Shown: piece after piece, positions 14,143 to 21,517 of the stretch
Layout: every line of letters begins with the position of its first letter
Numbering within the stretch: the first letter of the stretch is position 1
From: UBA10677 sp045532295
Lineage (GTDB): Bacteria > Bacillota > Clostridia > Christensenellales > Pumilibacteraceae
Direction: 5' to 3'
NCBI GenBank assembly: GCA_045532295.1
Contig: JAZSFP010000006.1
Coordinates: 1 to 28,034, forward strand
Length of the DNA: 28,034 bases
Made by a program: the position numbers and the translations under genes
The notes under the pieces: model-generated
What the model was told of the DNA's origin: nothing
Databases searched by the model: none
Seen by the model: the letters and a program-made list of their open reading frames with translations, nothing else

Positions 14143-15336
14143 TTAAGCGTTAGTGTCCTTCAAAACTTCCTCGAGTTTTTCAGCAAAAATATCAATTTCT
14201 TCTTTTTTAATCGTCAGCGGAGGAAGAAGACGAATAACGTTTTGTTTAGTGTAATTAACGAGTATGCCTTTAGAGAGTAGTTGAGACGCGATATAACTTC
14301 CGTTCACTTGCTCGCTAAGTTCAATGCTTTGAAGTAAGCCCTTGCCCTTAATGTCTTTAATGAATTTATACTTTCTAAAGTAAGCAAGTTTGCCCTCAAG
14401 GTACGCGCCCTTTTCCGCAACCTCGTCGATAAGTCCGCCACGAAGAGCGTCAACTACCACGGTCGCCGCGGCGCAAGCGAGTTGGTTACCCGAAAGCGTT
14501 GAACCGTGGTCGCCGATAGCGAACGCCTCGGCAACTTCGCCACGGGCAAGCACCGCAGAAATAGGCACGCCACCGCCCATACCCTTAGCAACCGTAACGA
14601 TATCGGGTTGAAGACCGTAATGCTCGAAAGCGAACATCTTACCCGTTCTGCCCATACCCGTCTGAACTTCGTCTAAGATAAATAAAATATCACGGCTACG
14701 GCAAAGCGCGTAAGCGTTAATCAAATAATCGTAATCTGCGGGGCGAACGCAACTACGACTTTGAATAACCTCAAGCATAACTGCGCCCACGTCCTCGGTT
14801 AAAGCCTCGCGTAAAGCCTTAAAGTCCCCGTAAGGCACGTGCCTAAATCCCTCGGGAAGAGGAGAGTATATCTTGTAATGACTTTCCTGACCGGTAGCGG
14901 TAAGGGTAGCGAGCGTTCTGCCGTGGAACGAGCCTTGCGCCGTAACGATAACGGGACGCTTTTGACCGCGCTTATTATAATGTTTGCGCACGAGTTTGAT
15001 GGCGCACTCGTTAGCCTCCGCGCCACTGTTTGCTAAAAACATCTTGGAAAAAATAGTGCCCTCAAGCATCTTGTCGCATAAGATTGCTTGCTCGCGGTTA
15101 TAATAAAGATTGCTCGAGTGAATTAGAGTAGAGGCTTGTGTGGAAATCGCGCGAGTAAGGTCAGGATGATTATAACCAAGACTGTTCACGCCAATGCCTG
15201 AAACGAAATCTATATATTCTTTATCCGAAGTGTCGTAAAGCCGATTGCCTTCGCCCCTAACAAAACAAATATTTTGGCGAGCGAAAACACTCATATAGTT
15301 GCGCCTTGACAACTCTCTGATTTTCTTTAACTCCAT
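14143..15336 (-). CDS. argD: Class-III aminotransferase, acetylornithine/ornithine aminotransferase type
   Basis: PLP enzyme moving an amino group between (acetyl)ornithine or a similar omega-amine and 2-oxoglutarate. The 397-residue length fits ArgD. Seen: NSGAEANE (103-110, cofactor phosphate contact), SFHGRTLATLTATGQE (136-151), LDEVQTGMGRTGK (221-233), the Schiff-base Lys251 in TVAKGMGGG, HGSTLSGN (277-284) and substrate-contact Arg369 in IRLLPPLT. One change stands out: where ArgD usually has EPIQGEGGV, this protein has EVIQSRSCV (189-197). No arginine or proline genes are in the window, so the substrate is uncertain (acetylornithine, ornithine, or another omega-amino acid). It is a single-gene unit with its own promoter and terminator. 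Confidence 0.85.
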   Translation of the reverse strand: MELKKIRELSRRNYMSVFARQNICFVRGEGNRLYDTSDKEYIDFVSGIGVNSLGYNHPDLTRAISTQASTLIHSSNLYYNREQAILCDKMLEGTIFSKMFLANSGAEANECAIKLVRKHYNKRGQKRPVIVTAQGSFHGRTLATLTATGQESHYKIYSPLPEGFRHVPYGDFKALREALTEDVGAVMLEVIQSRSCVRPADYDYLINAYALCRSRDILFILDEVQTGMGRTGKMFAFEHYGLQPDIVTVAKGMGGGVPISAVLARGEVAEAFAIGDHGSTLSGNQLACAAATVVVDALRGGLIDEVAEKGAYLEGKLAYFRKYKFIKDIKGKGLLQSIELSEQVNGSYIASQLLSKGILVNYTKQNVIRLLPPLTIKKEEIDIFAEKLEEVLKDTNA

Positions 15337-15404
15337 AATTACCCCTAATTTTTCTTGGCTAAATCGCCATTTCTAAGACTACGCCCTCGGACGCGCCAAA
15401 AACT

Positions 15405-15433
15405 ATTATACCATATTTAACCGCAGTAGTCAA
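15405..15433 (-). promoter_or_regulatory. Promoter of the aminotransferase gene
   Basis: Minus strand TTGACT (15433-15428) and TATAAT (15410-15405) with a 17-base spacer. The leader of about 60 bases runs to the ATG at 15336 and has an AGGGGT ribosome binding site. No arginine operator was recognised. Confidence 0.85.
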
Positions 15434-15493
15434 GATATTATATGCAAAAATTAACAAAATTTAACCGCCTTTTTTGTCGAACACGTAATTTTA

Positions 15494-15537
15494 TAATTTT
15501 GTGCATTTTAACCTAAAACAAGGCTTAATTTTGTGCA
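15494..15537 (+). promoter_or_regulatory. Two direct repeats TAATTTTGTGCA upstream of the sugar ABC ATPase
   Basis: TAATTTTGTGCA occurs at 15494-15505 and again at 15526-15537, 32 bases apart, close to three helical turns, so a protein binding both would sit on one face of the DNA. They lie directly upstream of the -35 region of the following promoter, a position typical of activator sites or of a remote operator. Confidence 0.6.
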
Positions 15538-15574
15538 ATTTATTGTTGCGCGAACAAATAAATTATAGTAAAAT
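15537..15574 (+). promoter_or_regulatory. Promoter with overlapping inverted repeat for the sugar ABC ATPase
   Basis: TTGCGC (15546-15551) and TAAAAT (15569-15574) with a 17-base spacer form a moderate promoter. Over it lies an inverted repeat: AATTTATTGTT (15537-15547) against AACAAATAAATT (15553-15564), matching except for one extra base, with the -35 hexamer at its centre. This is a good repressor-site candidate. The leader then runs to the ATG at 15613 with an AGGAGTGG ribosome binding site. Confidence 0.55.
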
Positions 15575-15612
15575 TTAAGTATAAATTAAATTACATTTAA
15601 TAGGAGTGGATT

Positions 15613-17523
15613 ATGGCAAGTTTATCATTAAGACACGTTTACAAGATTTATCCTGGTAACGTAAAAGCAGTTAGCGACTTCAACCTTGAAATCGACGACA
15701 AAGAGTTCATCGTATTCGTAGGACCGTCTGGATGCGGTAAATCGACTACCCTTCGTATGATCGCTGGTCTTGAAGAAATTTCGGCAGGCGAACTTTACAT
15801 TGACGGCAAGTTAGTTAACGACGTAGAACCCAAAGATAGAGATATCGCGATGGTATTCCAAAACTACGCGCTTTATCCCCATATGACCGTATACGAGAAT
15901 ATGGCGTTCGGTCTTCGCCTTCGCAAGATGGCGTCCCAAGAAATTGACGACCGCGTAAAAGAGGCAGCAGCAATCCTCGGCATTACGCCCCTTCTTTCCC
16001 GTAAGCCCAAGGCTTTGTCGGGTGGTCAGCGTCAGCGTGTAGCGCTTGGTCGTGCAATCGTTCGTGAGCCCAAGGTATTCCTTCTCGACGAACCTCTTTC
16101 CAACCTTGACGCAAAACTCCGTGTACAAATGCGTACCGAGATTACCAAACTTCACAACAAACTCGCAACGACCTTCATTTACGTAACTCACGATCAAACC
16201 GAGGCAATGACGATGGGTACTCGTATCGTAGTTATGAAAGACGGTATCGTTCAACAGGTAGATACTCCCCAGTTCCTTTACGACAGCCCCGAGAACAAGT
16301 TCGTAGCGTCCTTCCTTGGTTCGCCCCAGATGAACTTCTTCGAGCACGCAGTTCTCGTTCGTGAAGGTGGCAAACTCTACGCAACCTTCGGCGACAACAA
16401 AATCCTTATCCCCGAAGACAGAGCGAAGAGACTTATCGACGAAAGTTATATCGGTCAGGAAATCACCCTCGGCGTTCGCCCTGAGGATATCCACGACGAA
16501 GAAGTATTCATTGCAAACTCCCCCGACACCGTAATCACCGCTCATATCGACGTTATGGAAAAACTCGGTAACGAAACCTTCTTGTATATGGAAGTAAGCG
16601 GTAAGGAAGACTACACCGTTGCTCGTATCGACGCAAGAACGGCAGTTAAGGCAGGCGAGGACGTAAAACTTGCAATCGACGCTCATCACCTTCACTTCTT
16701 CGACAACAAGACCGAACTTACCATTATGGGTGTTCCCAAGTACAACACCGTAGATGCAAAACTCGATTACAACGCAGACGGCGTACTTACCGCATCGTTC
16801 GGCAAGACCGTAATCGAACTTCCTTCGTCCGTTGTGGCTCGTCTTACCAACCCCGCAGTAATCGGCAATACCGTTAAACTTGGTATCGCGCCCGACGCTC
16901 TTACTACCGACGCAATCGAAGGCGGAGCAACCATTTCTGCTAAAGTAGACTTCACCGAGCCCTTCCCCCGTTTCACCGCAGTATATAGCGACATCGCAGG
17001 CAAGTCCACCTTCTTGGTAGCAAAGCACGCGCTTGACGCAGAAATCAAGAGTGGAACGAAACTTACCTATTATGTAAACCCCGAAGATATCCAACTCTTC
17101 GACGCTGAAACCGGCGAAAAACTCCTTGCTTTCTTCGAGATCACCGATAACACCGTTTCTGCTAAGGTTCAAGTTAAGGACAACAATGCAATCGTTTCCT
17201 TCGGTAAGACCAAACTCGTAGTTCCCAACGGCGCAGGCGCGCTCGCTGAGGGCGAAACTGAACTTACTCTTGGTTATACCGGTTACGATTGTACCGCAGA
17301 GGCTGTTAAGGCTAACCCCAAAGCAGTTATCGCAGGTGTGGTTGAAGACGCAGACATTCTTGGCGATACCACCATTATTAAGGCAACCGTTGCAGGCGTA
17401 GCACCCTACTTCACCGCAATCGTTCCCGGCGTTCCCAAGATTAACATCGGCGACAAGATTAAGTTCGCTTACGATGTAACCGCTCTTTTGGGCGCAACCA
17501 AAGAAGAAACTGACGCTGAATAA
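15613..17523 (+). CDS. msmX: MsmX/UgpC-type sugar ABC ATPase with three tandem TOBE-like modules
   Basis: Energises one or more sugar ABC importers at the membrane; relatives serve several transporters, which fits the absence of permease genes nearby. The ATPase domain (1-235) is intact: Walker A GPSGCGKST (37-45), Q83, signature LSGGQ (135-139), Walker B VFLLDEP (155-161), D-loop SNLD and switch His193 in THDQTEAMT. A normal family member ends near residue 370 after one TOBE domain; this protein has 636 residues. I see three successive modules: about 240-366, 382-500 and 512-625. Each has F-G-(D/K)-x-K/T-x-x-x-x-P (259-267, 396-404, 530-538), a LTLG/VKLG strand (285, 421, 551) and a closing D/N-x-x-x-x-x-x-F/L turn (LHFFD, IQLFD, TALLG). 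The extra modules may sense sugar or a regulator; that is inference. Codons look highly biased, suggesting strong expression. Confidence 0.93.
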   Translation: MASLSLRHVYKIYPGNVKAVSDFNLEIDDKEFIVFVGPSGCGKSTTLRMIAGLEEISAGELYIDGKLVNDVEPKDRDIAMVFQNYALYPHMTVYENMAFGLRLRKMASQEIDDRVKEAAAILGITPLLSRKPKALSGGQRQRVALGRAIVREPKVFLLDEPLSNLDAKLRVQMRTEITKLHNKLATTFIYVTHDQTEAMTMGTRIVVMKDGIVQQVDTPQFLYDSPENKFVASFLGSPQMNFFEHAVLVREGGKLYATFGDNKILIPEDRAKRLIDESYIGQEITLGVRPEDIHDEEVFIANSPDTVITAHIDVMEKLGNETFLYMEVSGKEDYTVARIDARTAVKAGEDVKLAIDAHHLHFFDNKTELTIMGVPKYNTVDAKLDYNADGVLTASFGKTVIELPSSVVARLTNPAVIGNTVKLGIAPDALTTDAIEGGATISAKVDFTEPFPRFTAVYSDIAGKSTFLVAKHALDAEIKSGTKLTYYVNPEDIQLFDAETGEKLLAFFEITDNTVSAKVQVKDNNAIVSFGKTKLVVPNGAGALAEGETELTLGYTGYDCTAEAVKANPKAVIAGVVEDADILGDTTIIKATVAGVAPYFTAIVPGVPKINIGDKIKFAYDVTALLGATKEETDAE

Positions 17524-17537
17524 TTAAATAAAAGAAA

Positions 17538-17566
17538 AGCCTTGAGTTTTCCTCAAGGCTTTTTTT
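17538..17566 (+). terminator. Intrinsic terminator after the sugar ABC ATPase
   Basis: AGCCTTGAG (17538-17546) pairs perfectly with CTCAAGGCT (17552-17560) over a 5-base loop, then a run of T. It lies 15 bases after the stop codon. Confidence 0.95.
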
Positions 17567-17573
17567 ATACTTT

Positions 17574-17633
17574 ACACCCCGTGGGTGTCATACCGAGCGA
17601 AGTGAGCAACGCGAACGCAGTCGAGCGTATCTT
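17574..17633. repeat. Dispersed repeat R3 with an attached hairpin
   Basis: Hairpin ACACCC-CGT-GGGTGT (17574-17588) runs into GTCATACCGAGCG (17587-17599) and ends GTCGAGCGTATCT (17620-17632). A second copy with the same ends stands at 23746-23793, also preceded by the remains of a hairpin. Repeats beginning TGTCAT(A/T)CCGAGCG are common between genes in several bacterial groups; origin is unknown to me. Confidence 0.7.
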
Positions 17634-17661
17634 TTGCTCCTGACAGTTTAATAATCGCAAC

Positions 17662-17690
17662 AAAAAACGCAGTAAATAGTACTGCGTTTT
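17662..17690 (-). terminator. Intrinsic terminator of the cys operon
   Basis: AAAACGCAGT (17664-17673) pairs perfectly with ACTGCGTTTT (17681-17690) over a 7-base loop. On the minus strand a run of T follows, and the hairpin sits directly after the stop codon of the last gene (17693). It may also act weakly in the plus direction. Confidence 0.88.
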
Positions 17691-17692
17691 CT

Positions 17693-18067
17693 TTATATTC
17701 TTTCTTTAACCCAAACTAAAAGTTCGTCGTAGCCTATTTTTCCGCTTGCAAGAGCGAGCGAAATTTTTACTAACTCTTCTTGCGTGTAGTCAAGCAAAAT
17801 CCCGTTAAGAGCGAGGGTAACGAGCATTGCGTGAACGCCTATGCGCTTATTTCCGTCAACGAACGGGTGGTTTTGCGTAAGTCCAGAGCCAAGCCTAACC
17901 GCCTTTTCTAAAATAGTAGGGAAGAGGGAAACACCGGAAAAAGTTGCAAAGGGAGAGGATAGCGAAGAGAGGAGCATACCCCTATCGCGTAATCCCTCGC
18001 CACCACCCGTATGTTTAAGCATATCGGCGTGAAGACGCATAACTTGTTCTTCCGTAAGCCAAATCAT
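17693..18067 (-). CDS. doc: Doc/Fic-family protein without a neighbouring antitoxin
   Basis: A 124-residue protein of the death-on-curing branch of the Fic fold. Doc of phage P1 phosphorylates elongation factor Tu; related Fic proteins transfer AMP. The core motif is HPFVDGNKR (67-75), with catalytic His67, nucleotide-loop residues and Arg75 intact; Doc itself usually has Ala rather than Gly at the sixth place, so this is a mixed Doc/Fic form. GLRDRGMLLSSLSSP (25-39) is the typical Doc N-terminal stretch. It starts immediately after the HAD stop codon and is last in the operon. No Phd-like antitoxin gene lies on either side, and no inhibitory (S/T)xxxE(G/N) helix was clearly recognised in it, so it may be a domesticated enzyme rather than a toxin-antitoxin partner. 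Confidence 0.85.
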   Translation of the reverse strand: MIWLTEEQVMRLHADMLKHTGGGEGLRDRGMLLSSLSSPFATFSGVSLFPTILEKAVRLGSGLTQNHPFVDGNKRIGVHAMLVTLALNGILLDYTQEELVKISLALASGKIGYDELLVWVKERI

Positions 18068-18844
18068 CTAAGAAAGTTCCTCGTAAGCCTTCAAATTTTT
18101 CTTAAAAAGTTCGTCCGACACTTTCAAAACGCTCTCCGTTTTTGCAAAATATTCCCCGTCGGGAAGTAGCATCGGCAAAAGTTCTGATAACGAATAAATA
18201 GTAAAATCGGGTTTAGCAGAGGGGAAATCTCCGCCGTTATTGTAAAAATCAAACCAACAGGTTGCAAGCCCGTAAGCGCTACCGCCGACGATATCCGCCC
18301 TAAGCGAGTCGCCTATCATCATAACTTCGTGAGGCTTTACGCCCTCTAAAGTATTGATTGCCCTCTCAAAAAACTCCCTTTTCGGCTTTTCCGCGCCCAG
18401 TTCACCCGAGGCGAAAAATCCCGTAAAATACTTATCAACGCCGGCAAGGGCAAGTCTTCCTTGCTGTTGACCGGGGGAGGCGTTGCTCGCTAAATATATA
18501 GGATAGTAGTGGGAAAGTTTTTCTAAAACCTCTTCCGCGCCCTCAACGAGTTCGTGAGAAAGACGCAATCCTTCCATTAAATACTCTTCTGCTTTCGCAG
18601 GGTCAAGGTCAATTTTAAGGATATCAAAAACCTCAATAAACCGTCTTCTTCGAGCCTCGGGACGAGTAATTTTACCTTCTTCGACCATCTTCCAAACTTT
18701 AGTATTTACTAAAAAATAAGTGTCGTAAAACTCACGAGTATAGGGAATACCCATCTTCTCGCAAGTTCGTCTTAAGTAAAATTCCGCGCACTTATGATTA
18801 TCAAAAATCGTATTGTCCGCATCGAAGAATAAAGCCTTAAACAT
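18068..18844 (-). CDS. HAD-superfamily phosphatase, YjjG/YfnB-like
   Basis: A 258-residue cytoplasmic hydrolase, probably a phosphatase of nucleotides or other small phosphates. Motif I is FFDADNT (6-12; nucleophile Asp8 and Asp10), motif II Ser120 in YLASNAS, motif III Lys153 or Lys155 in GAEKPK, and motif IV GDSLRAD (178-184). The long helical cap between motifs I and II and the overall length fit the YjjG/YfnB group of pyrimidine 5'-nucleotidases (subfamily IA). An extra tail of about 30 residues follows the core. It lies 29 bases after cysS and abuts doc. The substrate is not fixed by sequence. Confidence 0.85.
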   Translation of the reverse strand: MFKALFFDADNTIFDNHKCAEFYLRRTCEKMGIPYTREFYDTYFLVNTKVWKMVEEGKITRPEARRRRFIEVFDILKIDLDPAKAEEYLMEGLRLSHELVEGAEEVLEKLSHYYPIYLASNASPGQQQGRLALAGVDKYFTGFFASGELGAEKPKREFFERAINTLEGVKPHEVMMIGDSLRADIVGGSAYGLATCWFDFYNNGGDFPSAKPDFTIYSLSELLPMLLPDGEYFAKTESVLKVSDELFKKNLKAYEELS

Positions 18845-18873
18845 AGTTTTTGTCCTAAAATTTAATATACGGT

Positions 18874-20259
18874 TTACTTTTTTTCTAACGAATAGCCGTC
18901 TTTAGCGTCTTTTACGATATAGCCTTTTTCTGACAAAATATCACGAAGACGGTCGCTTTCCGCCCAGTTCTTTTCCTGTCTTGCTTTAAAGCGTTCGTCC
19001 GCAATAGCCTTAATATCGTCGGGAACGACGATAGGCTCTTTAACGGCGGGCTTAGCCTTGTCAAGCGAAAGACCGAGAACTTTATCAAACTCAAGCGCAA
19101 GATTGTAAATATCGCGACTTGGCTTTTCTTTAAGCATAGTCCAAACTACGCCGAGAGAGAGGGGGATATTGATATCGTCGTTAACTGCCGAGCGGAATTG
19201 TTCGCGATAGGAATTAAGCACGCCCTCGTCCGTTGCGTCCTTAGAAATTTTATGCTCGTAAAGAGCGTTAAGCATACGGTTGTAAGCAACCTGCGCCGCC
19301 TTAAGACCGTCAAAGGTAAAGTTAAGTTTTTTGCGGTAATGCGTGTTAAGGCAGAAATATCTAAAGGAAAGGGGCTCGTAGCCTAACTCCTCTAACTGCG
19401 CAATGGTGTAAGTGTTTCCAAGCGACTTACTCATCTTACCGCCGTCAACGAGCATAAATTCGCCGTGCATCCAAGTGTTGACGGTTTTTGCGCCCTCGAG
19501 CGCCTCGCTCTGAGCAATCTCGTTTTCGTGATGAACGGGAATATGGTCCACACCGCCCGAGTGAATATCAATAAGCGAACCAAGATACTTTCTGCTCATA
19601 GTAGAGCACTCTATATGCCAGCCGGGATAACCCATACCCCAAGGCGAAGGCCATTGCATAATATGTTCTTTGGGTGCTTTTTTCCAAAGAGCGAAGTCCG
19701 CGGGATGACGCTTTTCGCTGTTAACCTCAACTCTCGCACCTGCGATTTGGTCGTCAAGATTAAGACGAGAAAGTTTGCCGTAATCGGGGAACTTGGAAAT
19801 ATCGAAATAAATACCGTCGCTCGTCTCGTAGCCGTAGCCCTTTTCTACGAGCGTTTCCACGTACTTAATCATATCGTCGATATGCTCGGTAGCCTTAGCG
19901 ATAATCTCAGGCTTGCCGATATTAAGAGAGGCGATGTCCTTAAAGAAAACCTCGGTATAAAAAGATGCAATCTCGTAAGGGCTTTTTTGCTGTTTTTTAG
20001 CGGCAATAGCCATCTTATCCTCGCCGTCGTCTCCGTCAGAGAGAAGGTGACCTACGTCGGTAATGTTCATAACGCCCTTAATCTTGTATCCGTCGTACCT
20101 AAGCGCGCGACGAACGAGGTCCATAAACACGTAGGTACGCAAGTTGCCGATATGCGCGTAGTTATAAACGGTAGGACCGCACGAATACATAGTAACAATC
20201 TTATTTACGGGAACGAATTCCTCTTTATCTCTCGTTAAAGTGTTGTAAAGTTTAAGCAT
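18874..20259 (-). CDS. cysS: Cysteinyl-tRNA synthetase
   Basis: Charges tRNA-Cys with cysteine in the cytoplasm. Class I signature HIGN (36-39, in NYAHIGNLRTYV) and KMSKSLGN (275-282) are intact; the zinc site that selects cysteine is provided by Cys27, Cys218 and the HHEN stretch around 243-246. Length 461 is normal. The start ATG has GAGGA upstream. It follows cysE by 18 bases, the widespread Firmicutes cysE-cysS pair, so cysteine synthesis and use in translation are expressed together. The usual T-box leader for this operon in Firmicutes was not found; see the promoter at 21374. Confidence 0.96.
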   Translation of the reverse strand: MLKLYNTLTRDKEEFVPVNKIVTMYSCGPTVYNYAHIGNLRTYVFMDLVRRALRYDGYKIKGVMNITDVGHLLSDGDDGEDKMAIAAKKQQKSPYEIASFYTEVFFKDIASLNIGKPEIIAKATEHIDDMIKYVETLVEKGYGYETSDGIYFDISKFPDYGKLSRLNLDDQIAGARVEVNSEKRHPADFALWKKAPKEHIMQWPSPWGMGYPGWHIECSTMSRKYLGSLIDIHSGGVDHIPVHHENEIAQSEALEGAKTVNTWMHGEFMLVDGGKMSKSLGNTYTIAQLEELGYEPLSFRYFCLNTHYRKKLNFTFDGLKAAQVAYNRMLNALYEHKISKDATDEGVLNSYREQFRSAVNDDINIPLSLGVVWTMLKEKPSRDIYNLALEFDKVLGLSLDKAKPAVKEPIVVPDDIKAIADERFKARQEKNWAESDRLRDILSEKGYIVKDAKDGYSLEKK

Positions 20260-20277
20260 AATAATATCCTCACAAAG

Positions 20278-20907
20278 TTAATCGTTTTTCTTTCCAAGCA
20301 AAGCGTAAAGTTCGTCAATTTTGCCGTTAAGTTTACTAATTTCGTCCATAATGGGATCGGGGAGCGTTTGGTCAAGATCGTCCACGCGCACGCCGTTGAG
20401 TTTAACCACGCGCCCGGGTACGCCCACCACCGTAGCGTTAGGCGGAACTTCCTTAAGCACGATCGAGCCTGCGCCGATTTTAGCGTTTTTACCTACGGTA
20501 AACGGTCCTAAAACCTTCGCGCCCGCGCTAATCATAACGCCGTCTTCAATGGTCGGGTGGCGCTTGCCCTTGTCTTTACCCGTACCGCCCAAAGTAACGC
20601 CTTGATAAATCACTACGTTATTGCCAACCACCGCCGTCTCGCCGATAACGACGCCTTCACCGTGGTCGATGAAAACTCCGTGTCCGATTTTTGCGCCGGG
20701 GTGAATTTCAACGCCCGTTAAGAACTTACAAAGTTGAGAAACGATACGCGCAACGAGTTTATAGTGATGAGTGTACATAAAATGCGCAAAACGGTACATA
20801 AGTAGCGCGTGAAAACCGCTGTAAGTAAGTAAAATCTCCAGCGTGTTTCTCGCGGCAGGGTCGTGCCGTTTTACTGATTTAAGGTCTTGTCTAATGGTGC
20901 TAAACAT
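20278..20907 (-). CDS. cysE: Serine O-acetyltransferase
   Basis: First step of cysteine synthesis: serine plus acetyl-CoA to O-acetylserine. The protein of 209 residues starts at the ATG at 20907, preceded by GAGGAAAAC and ten bases after the stop of the MarR gene. An upstream in-frame extension to 21102 exists but runs through the MarR coding sequence in another frame and is discarded. The left-handed beta-helix hexapeptide repeats are seen in the second half (VEIHPGAKIGHGVFIDHGEG, then VVIGETAVVGNNVVIYQG, then TLGGTGKDKGKRHPTIED), with the catalytic His in IDHGEG and His in KRHP, and the end VVGVPGRVVK. The length fits the short Firmicutes type. No O-acetylserine sulfhydrylase gene is in the window. 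Confidence 0.95.
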   Translation of the reverse strand: MFSTIRQDLKSVKRHDPAARNTLEILLTYSGFHALLMYRFAHFMYTHHYKLVARIVSQLCKFLTGVEIHPGAKIGHGVFIDHGEGVVIGETAVVGNNVVIYQGVTLGGTGKDKGKRHPTIEDGVMISAGAKVLGPFTVGKNAKIGAGSIVLKEVPPNATVVGVPGRVVKLNGVRVDDLDQTLPDPIMDEISKLNGKIDELYALLGKKND

Positions 20908-20917
20908 AGCGTTTTCC

Positions 20918-21307
20918 TCATAGTTTAAGTAGTTTAGTAGCCTCGTTGATAAGTTCAATCGCCTTATCCCTATCCGATACGCTAACGCTCTCTTCAATCG
21001 CCTTTTTTCTCTCGTTAAGATATTCCGTACCCGTTTTGGTAATAGAGTAGCGGACTTCACGGCGGTCGCTCTCGCCCTTGCTCTTTTCAATAAGCCCTTC
21101 AAACGCCATTTCTTTGGTTAAAAGCGCAAGGTTAGTTTTCGCAATCATAAGCGTAAGCAAAATTTCTCTCGTCGATAGTCCACGCTCGATAAGAGCAAGG
21201 ACCTTCGTCTTAAGCGAAATCGTGCTTTTTTTAGCGTCGCCTTCGCACATACACACCTTGCGAGTAGCAAGACGGAGTTTTATTATATTGTCGGCAAGTT
21301 CGTACAT
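20918..21307 (-). CDS. MarR-family winged-helix regulator
   Basis: A 129-residue DNA-binding protein. The helix-turn-helix is about 46-66 (TREILLTLMIAKTNLALLTKEM) and the wing is KSKGESDRREVRYSITKTG (75-93), with the S-x-x-DRR-x-x-x-Y-x-x-T-x-x-G pattern typical of MarR. The N-terminal dimer helix contains Cys19 and Cys21 in CMCEGD, possible thiol or metal sensors. It is the first gene of the operon with cysE and cysS, so it may control itself and cysteine synthesis in response to a thiol or sulfur signal; this is inference. Inverted repeats that could be its operators lie in the leader (21338-21369). Confidence 0.85.
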   Translation of the reverse strand: MYELADNIIKLRLATRKVCMCEGDAKKSTISLKTKVLALIERGLSTREILLTLMIAKTNLALLTKEMAFEGLIEKSKGESDRREVRYSITKTGTEYLNERKKAIEESVSVSDRDKAIELINEATKLLKL

Positions 21308-21373
21308 ACTGCCTCCCCAAAAATCTTTAGTGCGCGCTCGTTATCCTATCGGTAACTGAACGATTGTTCTATT

Positions 21374-21402
21374 ATTATAACTATTTTTCCTCGACTTGTC
21401 AA
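21374..21402 (-). promoter_or_regulatory. Consensus promoter of the marR-cysE-cysS operon, with operator-like repeats
   Basis: Minus strand TTGACA (21402-21397) and TATAAT (21379-21374) with a 17-base spacer. Just past the -10 box lies GAACGATTGTTC (21358-21369, arms GAAC/GTTC), and near 21332-21356 there is a looser GTTA...TAAC repeat. Both fall at the transcription start or early leader, fitting MarR repression. The leader is only about 60 bases, too short for a T-box riboswitch. Confidence 0.8.
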
Positions 21403-21450
21403 CTTAATTATATTTATAATTAAAACTTATGAAAATTATTGCGTAAATTA

Positions 21451-21479
21451 TTGACTAAAAAACGCAAAAGGAGTATAAT
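21451..21479 (+). promoter_or_regulatory. Consensus promoter of the phosphoribosyltransferase gene
   Basis: TTGACT (21451-21456) and TATAAT (21474-21479) with a 17-base spacer, followed by AAAAAGGAGAA before the ATG at 21518. It is divergent from the cys operon promoter, about 50 bases away, so one regulator could affect both. Confidence 0.85.
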
Positions 21480-21517
21480 AAAAGTAACGAAAACAAGAGA
21501 AAAAGGAGAATGAAACA

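Noticed and set aside
15811..17172. Open frame of 453 codons on the minus strand opposite the sugar ABC ATPase
   Set aside because: It lies wholly inside a clear, strongly biased gene; its sequence is Cys/Val/Phe-rich with no family motif. The codon bias of the real gene avoids stops in this frame.
19465..20238. Plus-strand open frame of 257 codons within cysS
   Set aside because: Antisense shadow of a certain housekeeping gene; no motif and no ribosome binding site.
20908..21102. Upstream 65-codon extension of cysE
   Set aside because: It is Arg/Lys-rich, runs through the MarR gene in another frame, and the ATG at 20907 has a good GAGGA site ten bases after the MarR stop.
21308..21373. T-box riboswitch expected before cysE-cysS
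   Set aside because: The leader after the consensus promoter is about 60 bases, with no room for the T-box stems and no terminator hairpin.
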